From the NCBI GenBank assembly GCA_023138735.1, contig JAGLOY010000019.1:1-57024 (forward strand): a stretch of DNA of 57,024 bases, written 5' to 3'. Shown in pieces: positions 16,193-25,954 of this stretch. The stretch is from Candidatus Aegiribacteria sp. (GTDB taxonomy: Bacteria; Fermentibacterota; Fermentibacteria; Fermentibacterales; JCC-6). The notes under the pieces were generated by a model that saw only the letters and a program-made list of their open reading frames with translations, searched no databases and was not told the DNA's origin. Position 1 is the stretch's first letter, and the number at the start of each line of letters is the position of its first letter. The translations under genes and the position numbers were made by a program.

Positions 16193-17011
16193 TTACGCTT
16201 TCTTACCCTTGAGGAACACGAAGTAGTAAAGTGTTGATACGAAGAATGCTCCACCAATAATGTTACCAAGAGTCACAGGTATAAGATTGTTCATGAATCC
16301 ACCAATGTTCAGATTGGAAATATCCGTTCCTGCGGCAGCCATACCCCTGTTAAGAATTCCGATGGGAATGAAGTACATGTTGGCGATACTATGCTCAAAT
16401 CCGCTGGCGACGAAAGCCATGATCGGGAAGAAACAGGCGAATATCTTTCCAATGACGGTTTTTGCTGCGACAGCAAGCCATACAGCAAGACATACAAGCC
16501 AGTTACAGAGGATACCTCTTGAGAGAGCCGCCATGAAATCCATGTTTACCTTGCCGTTGGCAATAGCGACGGCCTTCGCACCAACAGCTCCGCCGTTCAC
16601 ACTCAGAAGACCTGAACTGTGTATAAGCCAGACGATGAGCAGTGAACCAACAAGGTTGGCGAAAAAGACAATACCCCAGTTCCGGAGCAATGATCCAACA
16701 GATGTCTGTTTGTTCAGTACAGACATCATGATAAGGTTATTGCCGGTGAAGAGTTCAGCACCTGCAATTACAACAAGCATCAGGCCAACACTGAAAGCTG
16801 AACCGAAAACGAGTTTGGCAATTCCAACACCAAGGAACCCTGAGATGTCATGCCCTACTATTGTTGCAAGCTGAGCTCCGAAAGCGATGTATACACCAGC
16901 GAAAATACCCAGTATGAGCAGCTTCATAAAACTGCTCTGTGCCTTCTTGACACCAACAGTATTCGCGAGTACTTCTGCAACACCTGCTGGTGGAGTGCAG
17001 TTTTCGGCCAT
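16193..17011 (-). CDS. focA: Formate/nitrite transporter FocA
   Basis: The ATG at 17011 follows a perfect AAGGAGG seven bases upstream and gives 272 residues; the in-frame start at 17032 has no such site. Six membrane helices fit the pentameric FNT channel fold, with family segments GVYIAFGAQLATIV, FSVGLMLVVIAGAELFTGNN and ILCNWLVCLAVWLA. FNT proteins carry formate, nitrite or hydrosulfide; the 17-base gap after the formate dehydrogenase gene points to formate. It could import formate for oxidation or export it, depending on enzyme direction. Confidence 0.92.
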   Translation of the reverse strand: MAENCTPPAGVAEVLANTVGVKKAQSSFMKLLILGIFAGVYIAFGAQLATIVGHDISGFLGVGIAKLVFGSAFSVGLMLVVIAGAELFTGNNLIMMSVLNKQTSVGSLLRNWGIVFFANLVGSLLIVWLIHSSGLLSVNGGAVGAKAVAIANGKVNMDFMAALSRGILCNWLVCLAVWLAVAAKTVIGKIFACFFPIMAFVASGFEHSIANMYFIPIGILNRGMAAAGTDISNLNIGGFMNNLIPVTLGNIIGGAFFVSTLYYFVFLKGKKA

Positions 17012-17028
17012 TGAATTTCCTCCTTGTT

Positions 17029-19716
17029 TCATTGTATTCTTGCTACCTGACAGGCTGCTACTTTCAACTCAGGAATCTTTGCCTTGGGATCAAGAGCATC
17101 GTTCGTGAGCCTGTTTGCAGCAGCTTCAGCAAAGTGGAACGGGACAAATACTGAACCTATTGCTACCATTTCAGTTGACCTGACTGTTGTTTCAATCTGG
17201 CCTCTTCTCGTACTGATACTGACCGGTCCACCGTCTACAAGCCCGAGACGGTCAACATCATGCGGGTGTATCTCAGCGTATGCACCGCTCACATATTCAT
17301 TCAGGGCTGGAGCCCTCCGGGACATGCTACCGGTATGGTAGTGAAAGAGTATCCTGCCGGTGGAGAGTATGAAAGGGTATTCTGCGTCCGGAATTTCTGC
17401 CGGGGGAATGAAATCAACCGGGTGGAATTTTCCCCTGCCCCGCTTGAATTCACCCTTGTGCAGATACATCGTTCCCGGATGTGACTCATCGGGACAGGGC
17501 CACTGAAGACCAGTATCCTGGATTCTGCTATGGCGCATTCCGCCGTATATTGGAGTTACACTTGCTATCTCGTTCATGATCTCAGCGGGATTCGCATAGC
17601 TCATGGGGTAACCAAAAGATGTGGACAGATCGCAGATAATCTTCCAGTCGGGTCTGGCCTCGCCTGGAGCATCGAGAAATTTCCTGAGAAGGATAACCCG
17701 GCGCTCTGTGTTTGTGAAAGTTCCCTCTTTCTCGGCAAATGAAGCAGCAGGCAGAACAACATCCGCTTTCTCTGCAGTTTCGGTCATGAAGATATCGCAG
17801 ACAACCAGGAATTCAGCACTTTCAAGAGCTTTCTCGACATGGTTGAGATTGGGATCGGAAACCATGGGGTTCTCACCCATAATGATAAGGCCCTTCACAT
17901 CACCGCTTTCCAGGCTGTTGATGATCTCCACAACCGTAAGTCCGTTGTCTTTAGAAAGCTTTCTACCCCATGCCTTTTCGAACTTCTTCTGTGACGCAGG
18001 ATCAGCAACCTTCTGGTATCCGGGATAAACATTTGGAAGCGCTCCAAGATCACAGGCCCCCTGAACGTTATTCTGTCCTCGGAGGGGATTAACACCGCCG
18101 GAGGGTTTTCCGACATTACCGGTAAGCATGGCAAGGTTAGCCGTGGAGAGAACATTGTCAGTTCCCGTCGTATGCTGGGTGATACCCATCGAATAAACAA
18201 TGGACGATACTTCAGCAGTCGCGAAGATCCTGGCAGCCTTCCTTATCTTTTCAGCAGGGATGGTGGTTATCTCTTCCACCATCTCAGGAGTGAAACTCTT
18301 TACTATTTCGCTCACAGCTTCGAAGTCTTCAGTTCGCTCGCTGATGTACGCTTCATCCTGCAGATTCTCGCTGATTATCACATTCATCAACCCGTTCATC
18401 CATGCTACATCGGTACCATTCTTCTGCCTCAACCATAGGGTGGCGTGTTCAACCAGATCAATTCTCCTGGGATCCACCACAATGAGTTTCGCACCATGTT
18501 CACGGACGGCACGTTTGATGATCGTAGCAATCACGGGGTGAGTCTCGGTTGTATTCGAACCTGTTACCAGAATACACTTTGCATGCTCAAGCTCAGCTAT
18601 CGAGTTTGTCATGGCTCCTGACCCGAAGGCTGCTGCCAGACCTGCAACCGTCGATGCATGGCACAATCTTGCGCAATGATCCACATTGTTGGTACCCACA
18701 GCCGCACGAATCATCTTCTGGAACAGGTAATTCTCCTCGTTGGTAACCCTGGCGGAAGAAAGACCTGCAATCGAGTCTGGACCGCTCTCTTCCCTGATCT
18801 TCCCGATTTTCTCACCAATGAGTGCAATAGCCTCATCCCAGGTGGCTTCGACAAATTCACCGTTACGTTTTATCAGAGGCGTTGTAAGCCGATCCTCACT
18901 GTCAAGGAATGTATGGCCATAGCGGCCCTTCACGCAGGTAGATCCGTAGTTGGGGATGATATCCGAACCTTCTACTTTTACCAGCTTGTTATCATGAACC
19001 CACATATCCAGCTGGCATCCCACTCCGCAGTAGGAGCAGCTGGTGCGGGTCTTCTCTACTTCCCAGCTTCTGACTCCCATTGGAAATTTCGCCGAAAGAG
19101 CACCTGTAGGACAGATCTGAACACACTCACCGCATCCATCGCAGTCAGATATATCCAACAGATTTACACCGGTACCGACTCTCATATCCACTCCGCGGTT
19201 CAGAACAGCTATTATTCCCTTACCCTGGATGTCCCTGCACGCTTTAACACATCGAGTGCACATGATGCACTTGGAAGGATCGTATTTGAGTACAGGCGAT
19301 GAATCATCAACTTCTTCCAGGGATTCGAAACTGTCAAACAATCTCGTTCGACTGTCTATCCCAAGATCGTATGCAAGATCCTGCAGTTCACAAATACCGG
19401 CAGTATCACAGACCAGGCAGTCACAGTTGTGCGCGGCAAGCAGAAGGTTCGCCACAATCTTCCTGGATTCGATTACCTTGGGACTGTGAGTTCTCACGAC
19501 CATATTGGGTATTATTGGCGTCACGCATGCAGTAGCGAGAGTATTCCAGCCCTCGATCTCAACAACACAGATACGGCAATTACCTGAAATATTCACCTTG
19601 GGATGATGACACAAAGTGGGAACTTCAATACCGACTTCCCTGCAGGCCTCAAGGATAGTAGAACCTTCCCGGATACTGTACGCCTTGTCGTTGATTTTTA
19701 TTGAAATATTATGCAT
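17029..19716 (-). CDS. fdhA: NAD-linked formate dehydrogenase catalytic subunit, Mo/W-bis-MGD
   Basis: The 895-residue protein starts with a NuoG-like iron-sulfur part: 2Fe-2S Cys (C36, C47, C50, C64), a His-Cys cluster (HNCDCLVCDTAGIC), then two 4Fe-4S sets (CIMCTRCVKAC and CDGCGECVQICPTG). The molybdopterin domain follows with its own 4Fe-4S motif (CSYCGVGCQLD). The metal ligand site reads NNVDHCARLCHAST, so Cys replaces the selenocysteine of E. coli FDH-H. It oxidises formate to CO2 or the reverse, passing electrons to the NuoEF-like pair. The ATG follows AGAGGTGAT and shares a base with the NuoF-like stop. Confidence 0.94.
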   Translation of the reverse strand: MHNISIKINDKAYSIREGSTILEACREVGIEVPTLCHHPKVNISGNCRICVVEIEGWNTLATACVTPIIPNMVVRTHSPKVIESRKIVANLLLAAHNCDCLVCDTAGICELQDLAYDLGIDSRTRLFDSFESLEEVDDSSPVLKYDPSKCIMCTRCVKACRDIQGKGIIAVLNRGVDMRVGTGVNLLDISDCDGCGECVQICPTGALSAKFPMGVRSWEVEKTRTSCSYCGVGCQLDMWVHDNKLVKVEGSDIIPNYGSTCVKGRYGHTFLDSEDRLTTPLIKRNGEFVEATWDEAIALIGEKIGKIREESGPDSIAGLSSARVTNEENYLFQKMIRAAVGTNNVDHCARLCHASTVAGLAAAFGSGAMTNSIAELEHAKCILVTGSNTTETHPVIATIIKRAVREHGAKLIVVDPRRIDLVEHATLWLRQKNGTDVAWMNGLMNVIISENLQDEAYISERTEDFEAVSEIVKSFTPEMVEEITTIPAEKIRKAARIFATAEVSSIVYSMGITQHTTGTDNVLSTANLAMLTGNVGKPSGGVNPLRGQNNVQGACDLGALPNVYPGYQKVADPASQKKFEKAWGRKLSKDNGLTVVEIINSLESGDVKGLIIMGENPMVSDPNLNHVEKALESAEFLVVCDIFMTETAEKADVVLPAASFAEKEGTFTNTERRVILLRKFLDAPGEARPDWKIICDLSTSFGYPMSYANPAEIMNEIASVTPIYGGMRHSRIQDTGLQWPCPDESHPGTMYLHKGEFKRGRGKFHPVDFIPPAEIPDAEYPFILSTGRILFHYHTGSMSRRAPALNEYVSGAYAEIHPHDVDRLGLVDGGPVSISTRRGQIETTVRSTEMVAIGSVFVPFHFAEAAANRLTNDALDPKAKIPELKVAACQVARIQ

Positions 19717-20930
19717 TATCGATCACCTCTTTCGCAGCAGCACTTTCCACTGACACATTCATCAGTGAAGTCTACGAAGTTGTTAATGATATCTACGAAG
19801 CAGTTGACCGCTGTCTGACCGAGACCGCATTTACTTGTGATCCTCATGGCCTCAGCCAGTCTGAAGTAATCGCTGAGACTTTCCTCAGAGCAGATGTCAC
19901 CGGAGATAAGATCATCAACAGCGTACATGAGCTGAAGAGTTCCTTCTCGGCACGGGACGCACTGTCCGCATGATTCGTGAACAAAGAACTCCATGAAGTT
20001 CTCCAGCACTTCGAGCATATTCACCGTACTGTCGAAGACTATCACGGAGCCTCCGGGAGGAAGATCATCGAAGGAAAGAGAACGATGAGTCTCGGTTGCG
20101 GGGATAGTCCTGCCGCTTGCACCGCCAACTTGAACAGCCTGAATATCACCCGCTCCTGCGAGATCAATAAGATCCTTCAGGGGTGCTCCCATGGGAAGTT
20201 CGTACACACCCGGCTTCTCAACATCACCGGAAATACTGAAGAGTTTTGTTCCTGAACAGTCTCCGATTCCCAGATCAGCATACCATTCAGGTCCGCCCAG
20301 AATAATGTGGGGGACTGCACAGAAAGTCTCAACATTGTTAACGATGGTTGGTTTGTTAAGGTACCCGCTGTTCACAGGGAATGGAGGTTTATTTCTGGGG
20401 AAGCCACTCTTGCCTTCAAGGCTCTCGATAAGAGCGGTTTCTTCTCCGCAGATGTACGCTCCAGAACCGGTTCTTATCTCTACATCGAAGTCATAACCTT
20501 TTCCACGAATGTTCTTTCCAAGAAGCCCCCTGGCAATCATGTTCTTCCTTGCATCTTCGATGGTCGGAATGAGGTAAGAGTATTCAGCTCTGAGGTATAT
20601 GATCCCATGGGAACTGCCGATGGCATATCCGCCGATAGCCATCCCCTCGATGAGCCTTTCAGAATACTTCTCCAGAAGGACCCTGTCCTTGAAAGTTCCC
20701 GGTTCACCCTCATCAGCATTACAGATCACGTACTTCACATCGGACGAGGCGGCGCCAGCAAGGTTCCATTTGATTCCGGTTGGGAATCCTGCCCCGCCGC
20801 GACCTTTAATACCGGAATCACGCACAATGAAAACGACATCAGCAGGTGACATCGTTAAAGCCAGTTCAAACCCGGCACCGAATTCGGGCTGGTTTTCAGC
20901 AAGCAACACTTTCTTTTCCATTGAAGCCAC
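19716..20930 (-). CDS. NuoF-like FMN/NADH-binding diaphorase subunit
   Basis: The 404-residue protein has the FMN/NADH site (GIKGRGGAGFPTGIKW, about 39-54), NADEGEPGTFKDR (about 71-83), GAYICGEETALIESLEG and the 4Fe-4S ligands CGQCVPCREGT with a later Cys (KCGLGQ). It lacks the N-terminal thioredoxin-like and C-terminal ferredoxin domains of larger HydB proteins. It accepts or donates electrons at NAD(H) for FdhA. Complexes of this type can be simple NAD-dependent or flavin-based bifurcating with ferredoxin; sequence alone does not decide. It directly abuts the NuoE-like gene. Confidence 0.93.
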   Translation of the reverse strand: MASMEKKVLLAENQPEFGAGFELALTMSPADVVFIVRDSGIKGRGGAGFPTGIKWNLAGAASSDVKYVICNADEGEPGTFKDRVLLEKYSERLIEGMAIGGYAIGSSHGIIYLRAEYSYLIPTIEDARKNMIARGLLGKNIRGKGYDFDVEIRTGSGAYICGEETALIESLEGKSGFPRNKPPFPVNSGYLNKPTIVNNVETFCAVPHIILGGPEWYADLGIGDCSGTKLFSISGDVEKPGVYELPMGAPLKDLIDLAGAGDIQAVQVGGASGRTIPATETHRSLSFDDLPPGGSVIVFDSTVNMLEVLENFMEFFVHESCGQCVPCREGTLQLMYAVDDLISGDICSEESLSDYFRLAEAMRITSKCGLGQTAVNCFVDIINNFVDFTDECVSGKCCCERGDR

Positions 20931-21392
20931 CTATTCCAGTCCGTGCACGATGTCGCACGCTTTTTCGGGTGTTAGTTTTACATGAGGCTCACCATTCACA
21001 AGCATTGCGGGAGCCTGGTCACAAAGACCAATGCATGGTGTTGTTTCAATGGTAAGGCGGCCGTCATCCGTGGTTTCAAATGGTTCTATACCGAATTCAT
21101 CTATCAGAGCTTCCAGAATTTTACCTTGTCCTGTCATTGTGCAGCTTATGGTGCTGCAGAGACGAACGATGTTTCTGCCCCTTGGTTCGATACTGAAAAA
21201 GCTGTAGAAACTTACAACACTGTACACCTCGGCAACGCTGATCCCGGTTGCCTTTGCTATTGCTTCTATTGCGATTGTCGGAATCCAGCTGAGTTCTTCG
21301 TTGACCTTGGTGAGAAGCTGCATGATGCTCTCATGCTCGCTACCGAACTCTTTAATACCATCAGCGACAATCTCTTCGGGATTGCGTAGCAC
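20931..21392 (-). CDS. NuoE-like 2Fe-2S thioredoxin-fold subunit
   Basis: The 153 residues match NuoE/HydC: a helical N-terminal part (LLTKVNEELSWIPTIAIEAIAKATGISVAEVYSVVSFYSFF, about 27-66) and a thioredoxin-like 2Fe-2S domain with the four Cys in RLCSTISC and TPCIGLCDQAPAM. It links the NuoF-like flavoprotein to FdhA clusters. The start codon shares one base with the stop of the upstream receiver gene, and the stop directly precedes the NuoF-like start, so the three are tightly coupled. Confidence 0.93.
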   Translation of the reverse strand: MLRNPEEIVADGIKEFGSEHESIMQLLTKVNEELSWIPTIAIEAIAKATGISVAEVYSVVSFYSFFSIEPRGRNIVRLCSTISCTMTGQGKILEALIDEFGIEPFETTDDGRLTIETTPCIGLCDQAPAMLVNGEPHVKLTPEKACDIVHGLE

Positions 21393-21790
21393 TACTGGTC
21401 TCCTTTCGCGAGTAGATCCTTGATCTTCTGAACCAGCACATCTGGAGGGACAGGCTTCTCGAGAAATACGTTCACCGGGAAGAAATCCGGGTTCTCTTCC
21501 GGATCGAAATCGTAACCGGTAACCTTACCAACAGATGTAAGCATCACAATCGGAACATCACTTTTCAATTTCCTTCGAATTCTCCTGGCAACCGCAAAAC
21601 CTTCATCTGTCTCCTCCATCATTACATCCAGCACAACAACATCCGGATTCTCCTCCTTGACCATTTCAAGTCCCCTGGCACCGCTTAGTGCCGTAAGAAC
21701 CTCAAATCCGATGGCTTCAAGGACAATGCTGTTTGCTTCAACGAAATCTGGATCATCGTCAATAAGCAATACTCTGATCTTGTCTGCCAT
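21392..21790 (-). CDS. Single-domain response regulator leading the formate operon
   Basis: The ATG at 21790 (after AAAGG) gives 132 residues; the longer start at 21805 is less likely. It is receiver only: VLLIDDDPDF, phospho-Asp in VVVLDVMMEETDEG, VMLTSV and FLEKPVPPD. There is no DNA-binding domain. It overlaps the NuoE-like gene by one base, so it is made with the formate dehydrogenase. Such receivers next to hydrogenase or FDH genes are seen in fermentative bacteria, but their role is not established. Confidence 0.88.
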   Translation of the reverse strand: MADKIRVLLIDDDPDFVEANSIVLEAIGFEVLTALSGARGLEMVKEENPDVVVLDVMMEETDEGFAVARRIRRKLKSDVPIVMLTSVGKVTGYDFDPEENPDFFPVNVFLEKPVPPDVLVQKIKDLLAKGDQ

Positions 21791-21891
21791 TGTCTTACCT
21801 TTCATTTAATTTCGTCCGTTAATCTGTACGAGATTGGCAGGAAATATACGCATTCATAACTCTACAATGCCACATCAGTTAATTACAAATA

Positions 21892-23301
21892 TCAGTACCG
21901 GTAATGTTCGGGTTTGTACGGACCGTCCAAATCAACACCGATGTAATCTGCCTGCTCCGGAGACAATTTTGTGAGTATAACTCCCAGCTTCTCAAGGTGC
22001 AGCCTTGCCACTTCCTCATCAAGCAGTTTCGGAAGCATGTAAACACCAATTCCCGGTTTCTCATCAGCCAGAGCTATCTGGGCCAGGCACTGATTGGTGA
22101 AGGAACTGGACATCACGAAGCTTGGATGCCCGGTTGCGCATCCAAGATTGACAAGCCTTCCCTCCGCAAGAAGGAAGATGGAATGACCATCCTGAAAACG
22201 GAATCTGTGCACCTGGGGTTTGATCTCCTCTTTTTCAACACCGGGGAAAGCCTCAAGGCCCGCGACATCGATCTCGTTATCAAAATGACCGATATTGCAA
22301 ACTATAGCCTGGTCCTTCATCCTGCTCATATGATCTGCGGTTAAAACGTTGTAGTTACCGGTTGCAGTTACGAAGATTGCAGTTTCAGGTATGGCATTCT
22401 CAACAGTAGTAACTTCAAAACCCTCCATGGCCGCCTGCAGAGCGCAGATAGGATCGATCTCGGTTATCAGGACTCTCGCTCCGAAGCCCTTCATGCTCTG
22501 GGCACAGCCTTTGCCAACATCTCCGTATCCGCAGATGAGGATTGTCTTTCCGGCGACCATGACATCCGTTGCCCGTTTGATCCCGTCCGCAAGAGACTCC
22601 CTGCATCCGTAGAGATTATCGAACTTGCTCTTTGTAACGGAATCGTTAACATTGTATGCAGCAAACAGAAGTTCCCCAGCCTTCATCATGTTGTAGAGCC
22701 TGTGAACACCGGTTGTTGTCTCCTCTGAAACACCAAGGATCCCGGGTACAATGGAAGTCCAGAAATTCGGATTCTCCTGAATTCCTTTGTAGAGATTATT
22801 TGCAAGAGCAACTTCATCCTCTGTCCCTTCAATAACTTCCGTTAGCTTACCGGTTTCCTCAAGGATCTTCTCCAGCTGATAACCACTATGAACCATGAGG
22901 GTCGCGTCTCCGCCATCATCGACTATAAGGTTAGGTCCCTTCCCTCCGGGGAAACTCAGAGCTCTCCTTGTGCACCACCAATACTCCTGCAGACTCTCAC
23001 CCTTCCATGCAAAAACAGGAATGCCTGTCACAGCAATGGCTGCAGCGGCATGATCCTGAGTGGAGAAGATATTGCAGCTTGCCCACCTTACATCCGCCCC
23101 GAGTTCGACAAGGGTTTCAATCAGTACCGCAGTCTGAACGGTCATATGAAGCGAACCTGTAACCCTCAATCCTTCAAGGGGTCTGTTCTTTCCGTACTTT
23201 TCCCTCACAGCCATCAGCCCTGGCATTTCCAACTCGGCTATTACTATTTCCCTGCGACCGAAATCTGCCAGTGATAAATCAGCAACCTTGTAATCATCCA
23301 T
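21892..23301 (-). CDS. ahcY: S-adenosylhomocysteinase
   Basis: AhcY splits S-adenosylhomocysteine to adenosine and homocysteine, relieving inhibition of methyltransferases. The ATG at 23301 follows AAAGGAAC and gives 469 residues; the frame extends 40 codons upstream but that overlaps the upstream gene. Visible: substrate segment [33 protein letters not shown]-binding [19 protein letters not shown] (about 253) and the conserved C-terminal [10 protein letters not shown]. It overlaps the ArsR-methyltransferase gene by 8 bases, so both are one transcript. Confidence 0.97.
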   Translation of the reverse strand: MDDYKVADLSLADFGRREIVIAELEMPGLMAVREKYGKNRPLEGLRVTGSLHMTVQTAVLIETLVELGADVRWASCNIFSTQDHAAAAIAVTGIPVFAWKGESLQEYWWCTRRALSFPGGKGPNLIVDDGGDATLMVHSGYQLEKILEETGKLTEVIEGTEDEVALANNLYKGIQENPNFWTSIVPGILGVSEETTTGVHRLYNMMKAGELLFAAYNVNDSVTKSKFDNLYGCRESLADGIKRATDVMVAGKTILICGYGDVGKGCAQSMKGFGARVLITEIDPICALQAAMEGFEVTTVENAIPETAIFVTATGNYNVLTADHMSRMKDQAIVCNIGHFDNEIDVAGLEAFPGVEKEEIKPQVHRFRFQDGHSIFLLAEGRLVNLGCATGHPSFVMSSSFTNQCLAQIALADEKPGIGVYMLPKLLDEEVARLHLEKLGVILTKLSPEQADYIGVDLDGPYKPEHYRY

Positions 23302-24220
23302 AAAAGTTCCTTTCATCCAATTTTCCTGACAGAATAAACACTCTTCCATCATCGCTAACACTTTCATCAAGTCCACTGAATCCTGCAAAGGACATCCAGA
23401 CTCTAACTTCATTCCGGTCAAGGCCCGGCCAGAGATCCCCCTGCTTAAGTTTTAAATCGGAATCCTCGTGCGGAGTAAGTTCTATAACACTGCACCTTCC
23501 ATTATCCCTGCATACCCTTGAAGCCTCCTTGAAAAACATGGAAGGCTCGCTGAGATGATGAAGAAGCATATGAGCAATAACCCCGTCAACTGAAGAATCA
23601 TCAAGTGGAAGCTGCTCGGCACTTCCAATACGAAGCTCAACGTTACCGCTGTTCCCATCGGATTCAACTCTCTTTTCCGCCTGTAACAGCATCTCCTGTG
23701 ACTGATCAACACCTATGACTGACATGCCACTCCTGGCCAGCCTCAGAACCAGTTCACCATGACCGCAACCGGCGTCAAGAATCGTGCTTCCTGCAGGATA
23801 CATATTAATAACACCCGTAATGTAAGCCTCCTGATCAGGCATAAGGTATGAAACCTCATCGAACTTCGATGCTTTTCTGTCAAAGAATTCCTTTGCCTCT
23901 GATTTCCTCTTATCGTAGCACCGTCTGAGTTCGAGGATGTCGGTTTCATAATTCTCGATCTCCTTCATACCTGCTGAAATACTTTCGAGGATTTTCGCAA
24001 GTAAAGTACTATCCCTGTTCAGACTGTAGTAAGCCCAGCTGCCTCTCCCCTTACGGATAACAATACCTGCGTCGAGAAGCTTTCGAAGACTATGACTTAC
24101 ATTGGACTGGCTCAATCCAAGAGCACAGGTTATTTCACTTACGTTAAGTGGTCCTCGCAGAAGTATGCGGACCATTCTCAACCTGCTGGAATTGGCAAGA
24201 GCTCCAAATAGATTTTTCAT
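23294..24220 (-). CDS. ArsR-type HTH fused to SAM-binding methyltransferase domain (SahR-like regulator)
   Basis: The 308-residue protein joins an ArsR winged helix (about 1-90, [22 protein letters not shown] as recognition helix region) to a class I methyltransferase domain (about 115-300, [38 protein letters not shown]). Proteins of this design include SahR, which uses the C-terminal fold to sense S-adenosylhomocysteine and controls methionine-cycle genes. Overlap with ahcY supports that role strongly (inference). No metal-binding Cys pair of the arsenic sensors is seen. A palindrome lies in its own promoter, so it probably represses itself and ahcY. Confidence 0.82.
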   Translation of the reverse strand: MKNLFGALANSSRLRMVRILLRGPLNVSEITCALGLSQSNVSHSLRKLLDAGIVIRKGRGSWAYYSLNRDSTLLAKILESISAGMKEIENYETDILELRRCYDKRKSEAKEFFDRKASKFDEVSYLMPDQEAYITGVINMYPAGSTILDAGCGHGELVLRLARSGMSVIGVDQSQEMLLQAEKRVESDGNSGNVELRIGSAEQLPLDDSSVDGVIAHMLLHHLSEPSMFFKEASRVCRDNGRCSVIELTPHEDSDLKLKQGDLWPGLDRNEVRVWMSFAGFSGLDESVSDDGRVFILSGKLDERNFYG

Positions 24221-24221
24221 A

Positions 24222-24256
24222 GATATGATTATATGTTAATATTATCATATCGTCAA
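24222..24256 (-). promoter_or_regulatory. Promoter with palindromic ArsR-type operator, leaderless start
   Basis: On the minus strand TTGACG (24256-24251) and TATAAT (24233-24228) are 17 bases apart. The start codon at 24220 lies 7 bases after the -10 box, so the mRNA is probably leaderless. The inverted repeat GATATGAT-n-ATAT (24222 on) with ATAT-n-ATCATATC (to 24251) covers the spacer and -10 box: a 30-base near-perfect operator. The gap on to the acetyltransferase start at 24562 holds a TTGACA at 24444-24449 with no good -10 box; nothing else is evident. Confidence 0.75.
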
Positions 24257-24561
24257 CAGATATTTTGTCCACATACTCTATATGATTCTCCTGTAGCAGA
24301 TTCATAAGCTTCAGAATGTCATTGCATTCACTCATTCGTAAATCATAATTACTGAATTCCCCTGATATATGAACTCAGTATTTCCAAACTTTTCACACGT
24401 GTATGGGTACTGTTTCTGTCATACTCACTGATTGCGATAAGCATTGACAGCATATTACCTGAATGAATAGTGTCATGGTAGAGATTATTCAAAAAGAAAT
24501 GAAGACTCTTCGTAATTATTATTCCATGACTGTTGGTGGCAATCGAGAAATAGGAAGACAG

Positions 24562-25173
24562 ATGAATATTCAGATTAGGGAAGAAAACAGTTCAACTCTT
24601 GCCGAGTATGCTGAAACTCCCATGACCTTCACTGTTGATCACATATTTACAGTAAAGGAAACGGGATTTGGAGGTATAATCCTGGAAGAGCATGTAGTCG
24701 ATCCACCTTACACAAAGGATTATGATGCCTGTTCTGGAGAAGGACCATTAACGTGGGCCGACCGATGGGACCTTTCCAACTGGGTCTTCCTTTCTGCTTA
24801 TTCAGGTGATAAACGTTTGGGCGGGGCTGCTGTTGCATGGAATACCCCTGGTGTGTTCATGCTGGAGGGTTGCCGGGAATTAGCGGTACTCTGGGACATT
24901 CGCATTCACCCCGAGTACCGTGGAGAGGGTGTTGGAAGTTACCTTTTTAAGGCTGCAGAGAACTGGGCTATTGCGAAAGGGTGTAAATACCTGAAGATTG
25001 AAACCCAAAACGTCAATGTACCTGCCTGCCTGTTTTACCAGAAACAAGGTTGTGTTCTAGGGGCTATTAATACATTTGCCTATCCCGACCTGCCAGGTGA
25101 GATATGCTTGATGTGGTACAAAGATTTGACTAGCAACCAGATCCGAAGGGTGCCATTAGTACCGCTGACTTGA
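24562..25173 (+). CDS. GNAT-family N-acetyltransferase (streptothricin-acetyltransferase-like)
   Basis: The ATG at 24562 follows AGGAAG and gives 203 residues; in-frame starts at 24463 and 24475 would extend it. The GNAT core is clear: LWDIRIHPEYRGEGVGSYLFKAAENWAIAKGCKYLKIETQ, with the acetyl-CoA loop R/Q-x-x-G-x-G (YRGEGVG). It then has NVPACLFYQKQGCVLGAI. The N-terminal half (YTKDYD, WDLSNWVFLSAYSGDKRLGGAAVA) resembles Sat-type enzymes. Substrate unknown. It leads a run of four tightly spaced plus-strand genes; the next begins 31 bases on. Confidence 0.8.
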   Translation: MNIQIREENSSTLAEYAETPMTFTVDHIFTVKETGFGGIILEEHVVDPPYTKDYDACSGEGPLTWADRWDLSNWVFLSAYSGDKRLGGAAVAWNTPGVFMLEGCRELAVLWDIRIHPEYRGEGVGSYLFKAAENWAIAKGCKYLKIETQNVNVPACLFYQKQGCVLGAINTFAYPDLPGEICLMWYKDLTSNQIRRVPLVPLT

Positions 25174-25204
25174 AACGTTGTTTACATAGGAGATTGGAAT
25201 CGAG

Positions 25205-25942
25205 ATGAGCAGAAATAATCTTGAACGAGAATGGCATGAGCTTTCGATACCCTGGATCAAGGAGGCCAGAGAAGGCAGGAACCCTACTCGCACAGGTTTG
25301 CTCGATAAGCCCATGCTTGAGGCCTGCGGCAACGTAGAAGGCCTTAAAATACTGGACTGCGGATGCGGTGAAGGCCGCTTCTGCAGAATGCTTCTCGATA
25401 AAGGCGCGGAGTATGTATTTGGCCTTGATCTGTGCAAGCCAATGATAGAAGCTGCAACAGAACTGCAATCACGAAACGATGCATATCGAGTCGCAAATGT
25501 GCAGGATCTCAGCTTTATTGAAGATGAGGCTTTCGATCTTGTTGTGTCCTATCTCAACCAGTGTGACCTGCCGGACTTCGATGCTAACAACAGGGAAGTA
25601 TTTCGAGTCCTAAGAACCGGCGGATTGTTCGTAGTCGCCAATCTGCACCCGATGAGGTCCGCTGTGGGCCAATGGCACAGGACAGATGATGGAGAGAAAC
25701 AGCACGTTATACTGGATAGCTACTTCGACGAAGGTGAACGGCACTGGAAGATAATGGGCGTCGAGTTAACCAATTTTCATCGCTCTTTATCGACATACAC
25801 GAGCGCTTTTCTCCATGCAGGTTTCAGGATTGATAAAATAACTGAACCAACCGTAACCAGAGAACAATTGGCATTGTATCCGGAGCTCGACGATGAACTG
25901 CGAGTGCCTAACTTTATCATTTACACATTAAGAAAACCCTGA
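25205..25942 (+). CDS. Class I SAM-dependent methyltransferase
   Basis: The 245-residue protein has the Rossmann methyltransferase motifs: I (LKILDCGCGEGRFCRML, about 46-62), II (VFGLDLCKPMIEAA), III (VANVQDLSFIEDEAFDLVVSYL) and a VLRTGGLFVVANLHP strand. It matches the Methyltransf_11/25 group of small-molecule and quinone-type methyltransferases; substrate not deducible. AGGAGA lies about 12 bases before the ATG. It ends 12 bases before the ureohydrolase gene. Confidence 0.85.
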   Translation: MSRNNLEREWHELSIPWIKEAREGRNPTRTGLLDKPMLEACGNVEGLKILDCGCGEGRFCRMLLDKGAEYVFGLDLCKPMIEAATELQSRNDAYRVANVQDLSFIEDEAFDLVVSYLNQCDLPDFDANNREVFRVLRTGGLFVVANLHPMRSAVGQWHRTDDGEKQHVILDSYFDEGERHWKIMGVELTNFHRSLSTYTSAFLHAGFRIDKITEPTVTREQLALYPELDDELRVPNFIIYTLRKP

Positions 25943-25954
25943 AAAGCGTGTAGG

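Noticed and set aside
18658-19302. Plus-strand open frame of 214 codons opposite fdhA
   Set aside because: Shadow of the strongly conserved iron-sulfur and molybdopterin coding region; no recognisable protein features.
17029-19716. Selenocysteine formate dehydrogenase
   Set aside because: The metal-ligand codon in DHCARLCHAST is Cys and the frame is open throughout; no UGA is present at the active site.
24221-24561. S-adenosylhomocysteine or S-adenosylmethionine riboswitch before ahcY
   Set aside because: The predicted transcript is leaderless, and the region shows only the palindromic operator; no riboswitch core was seen.
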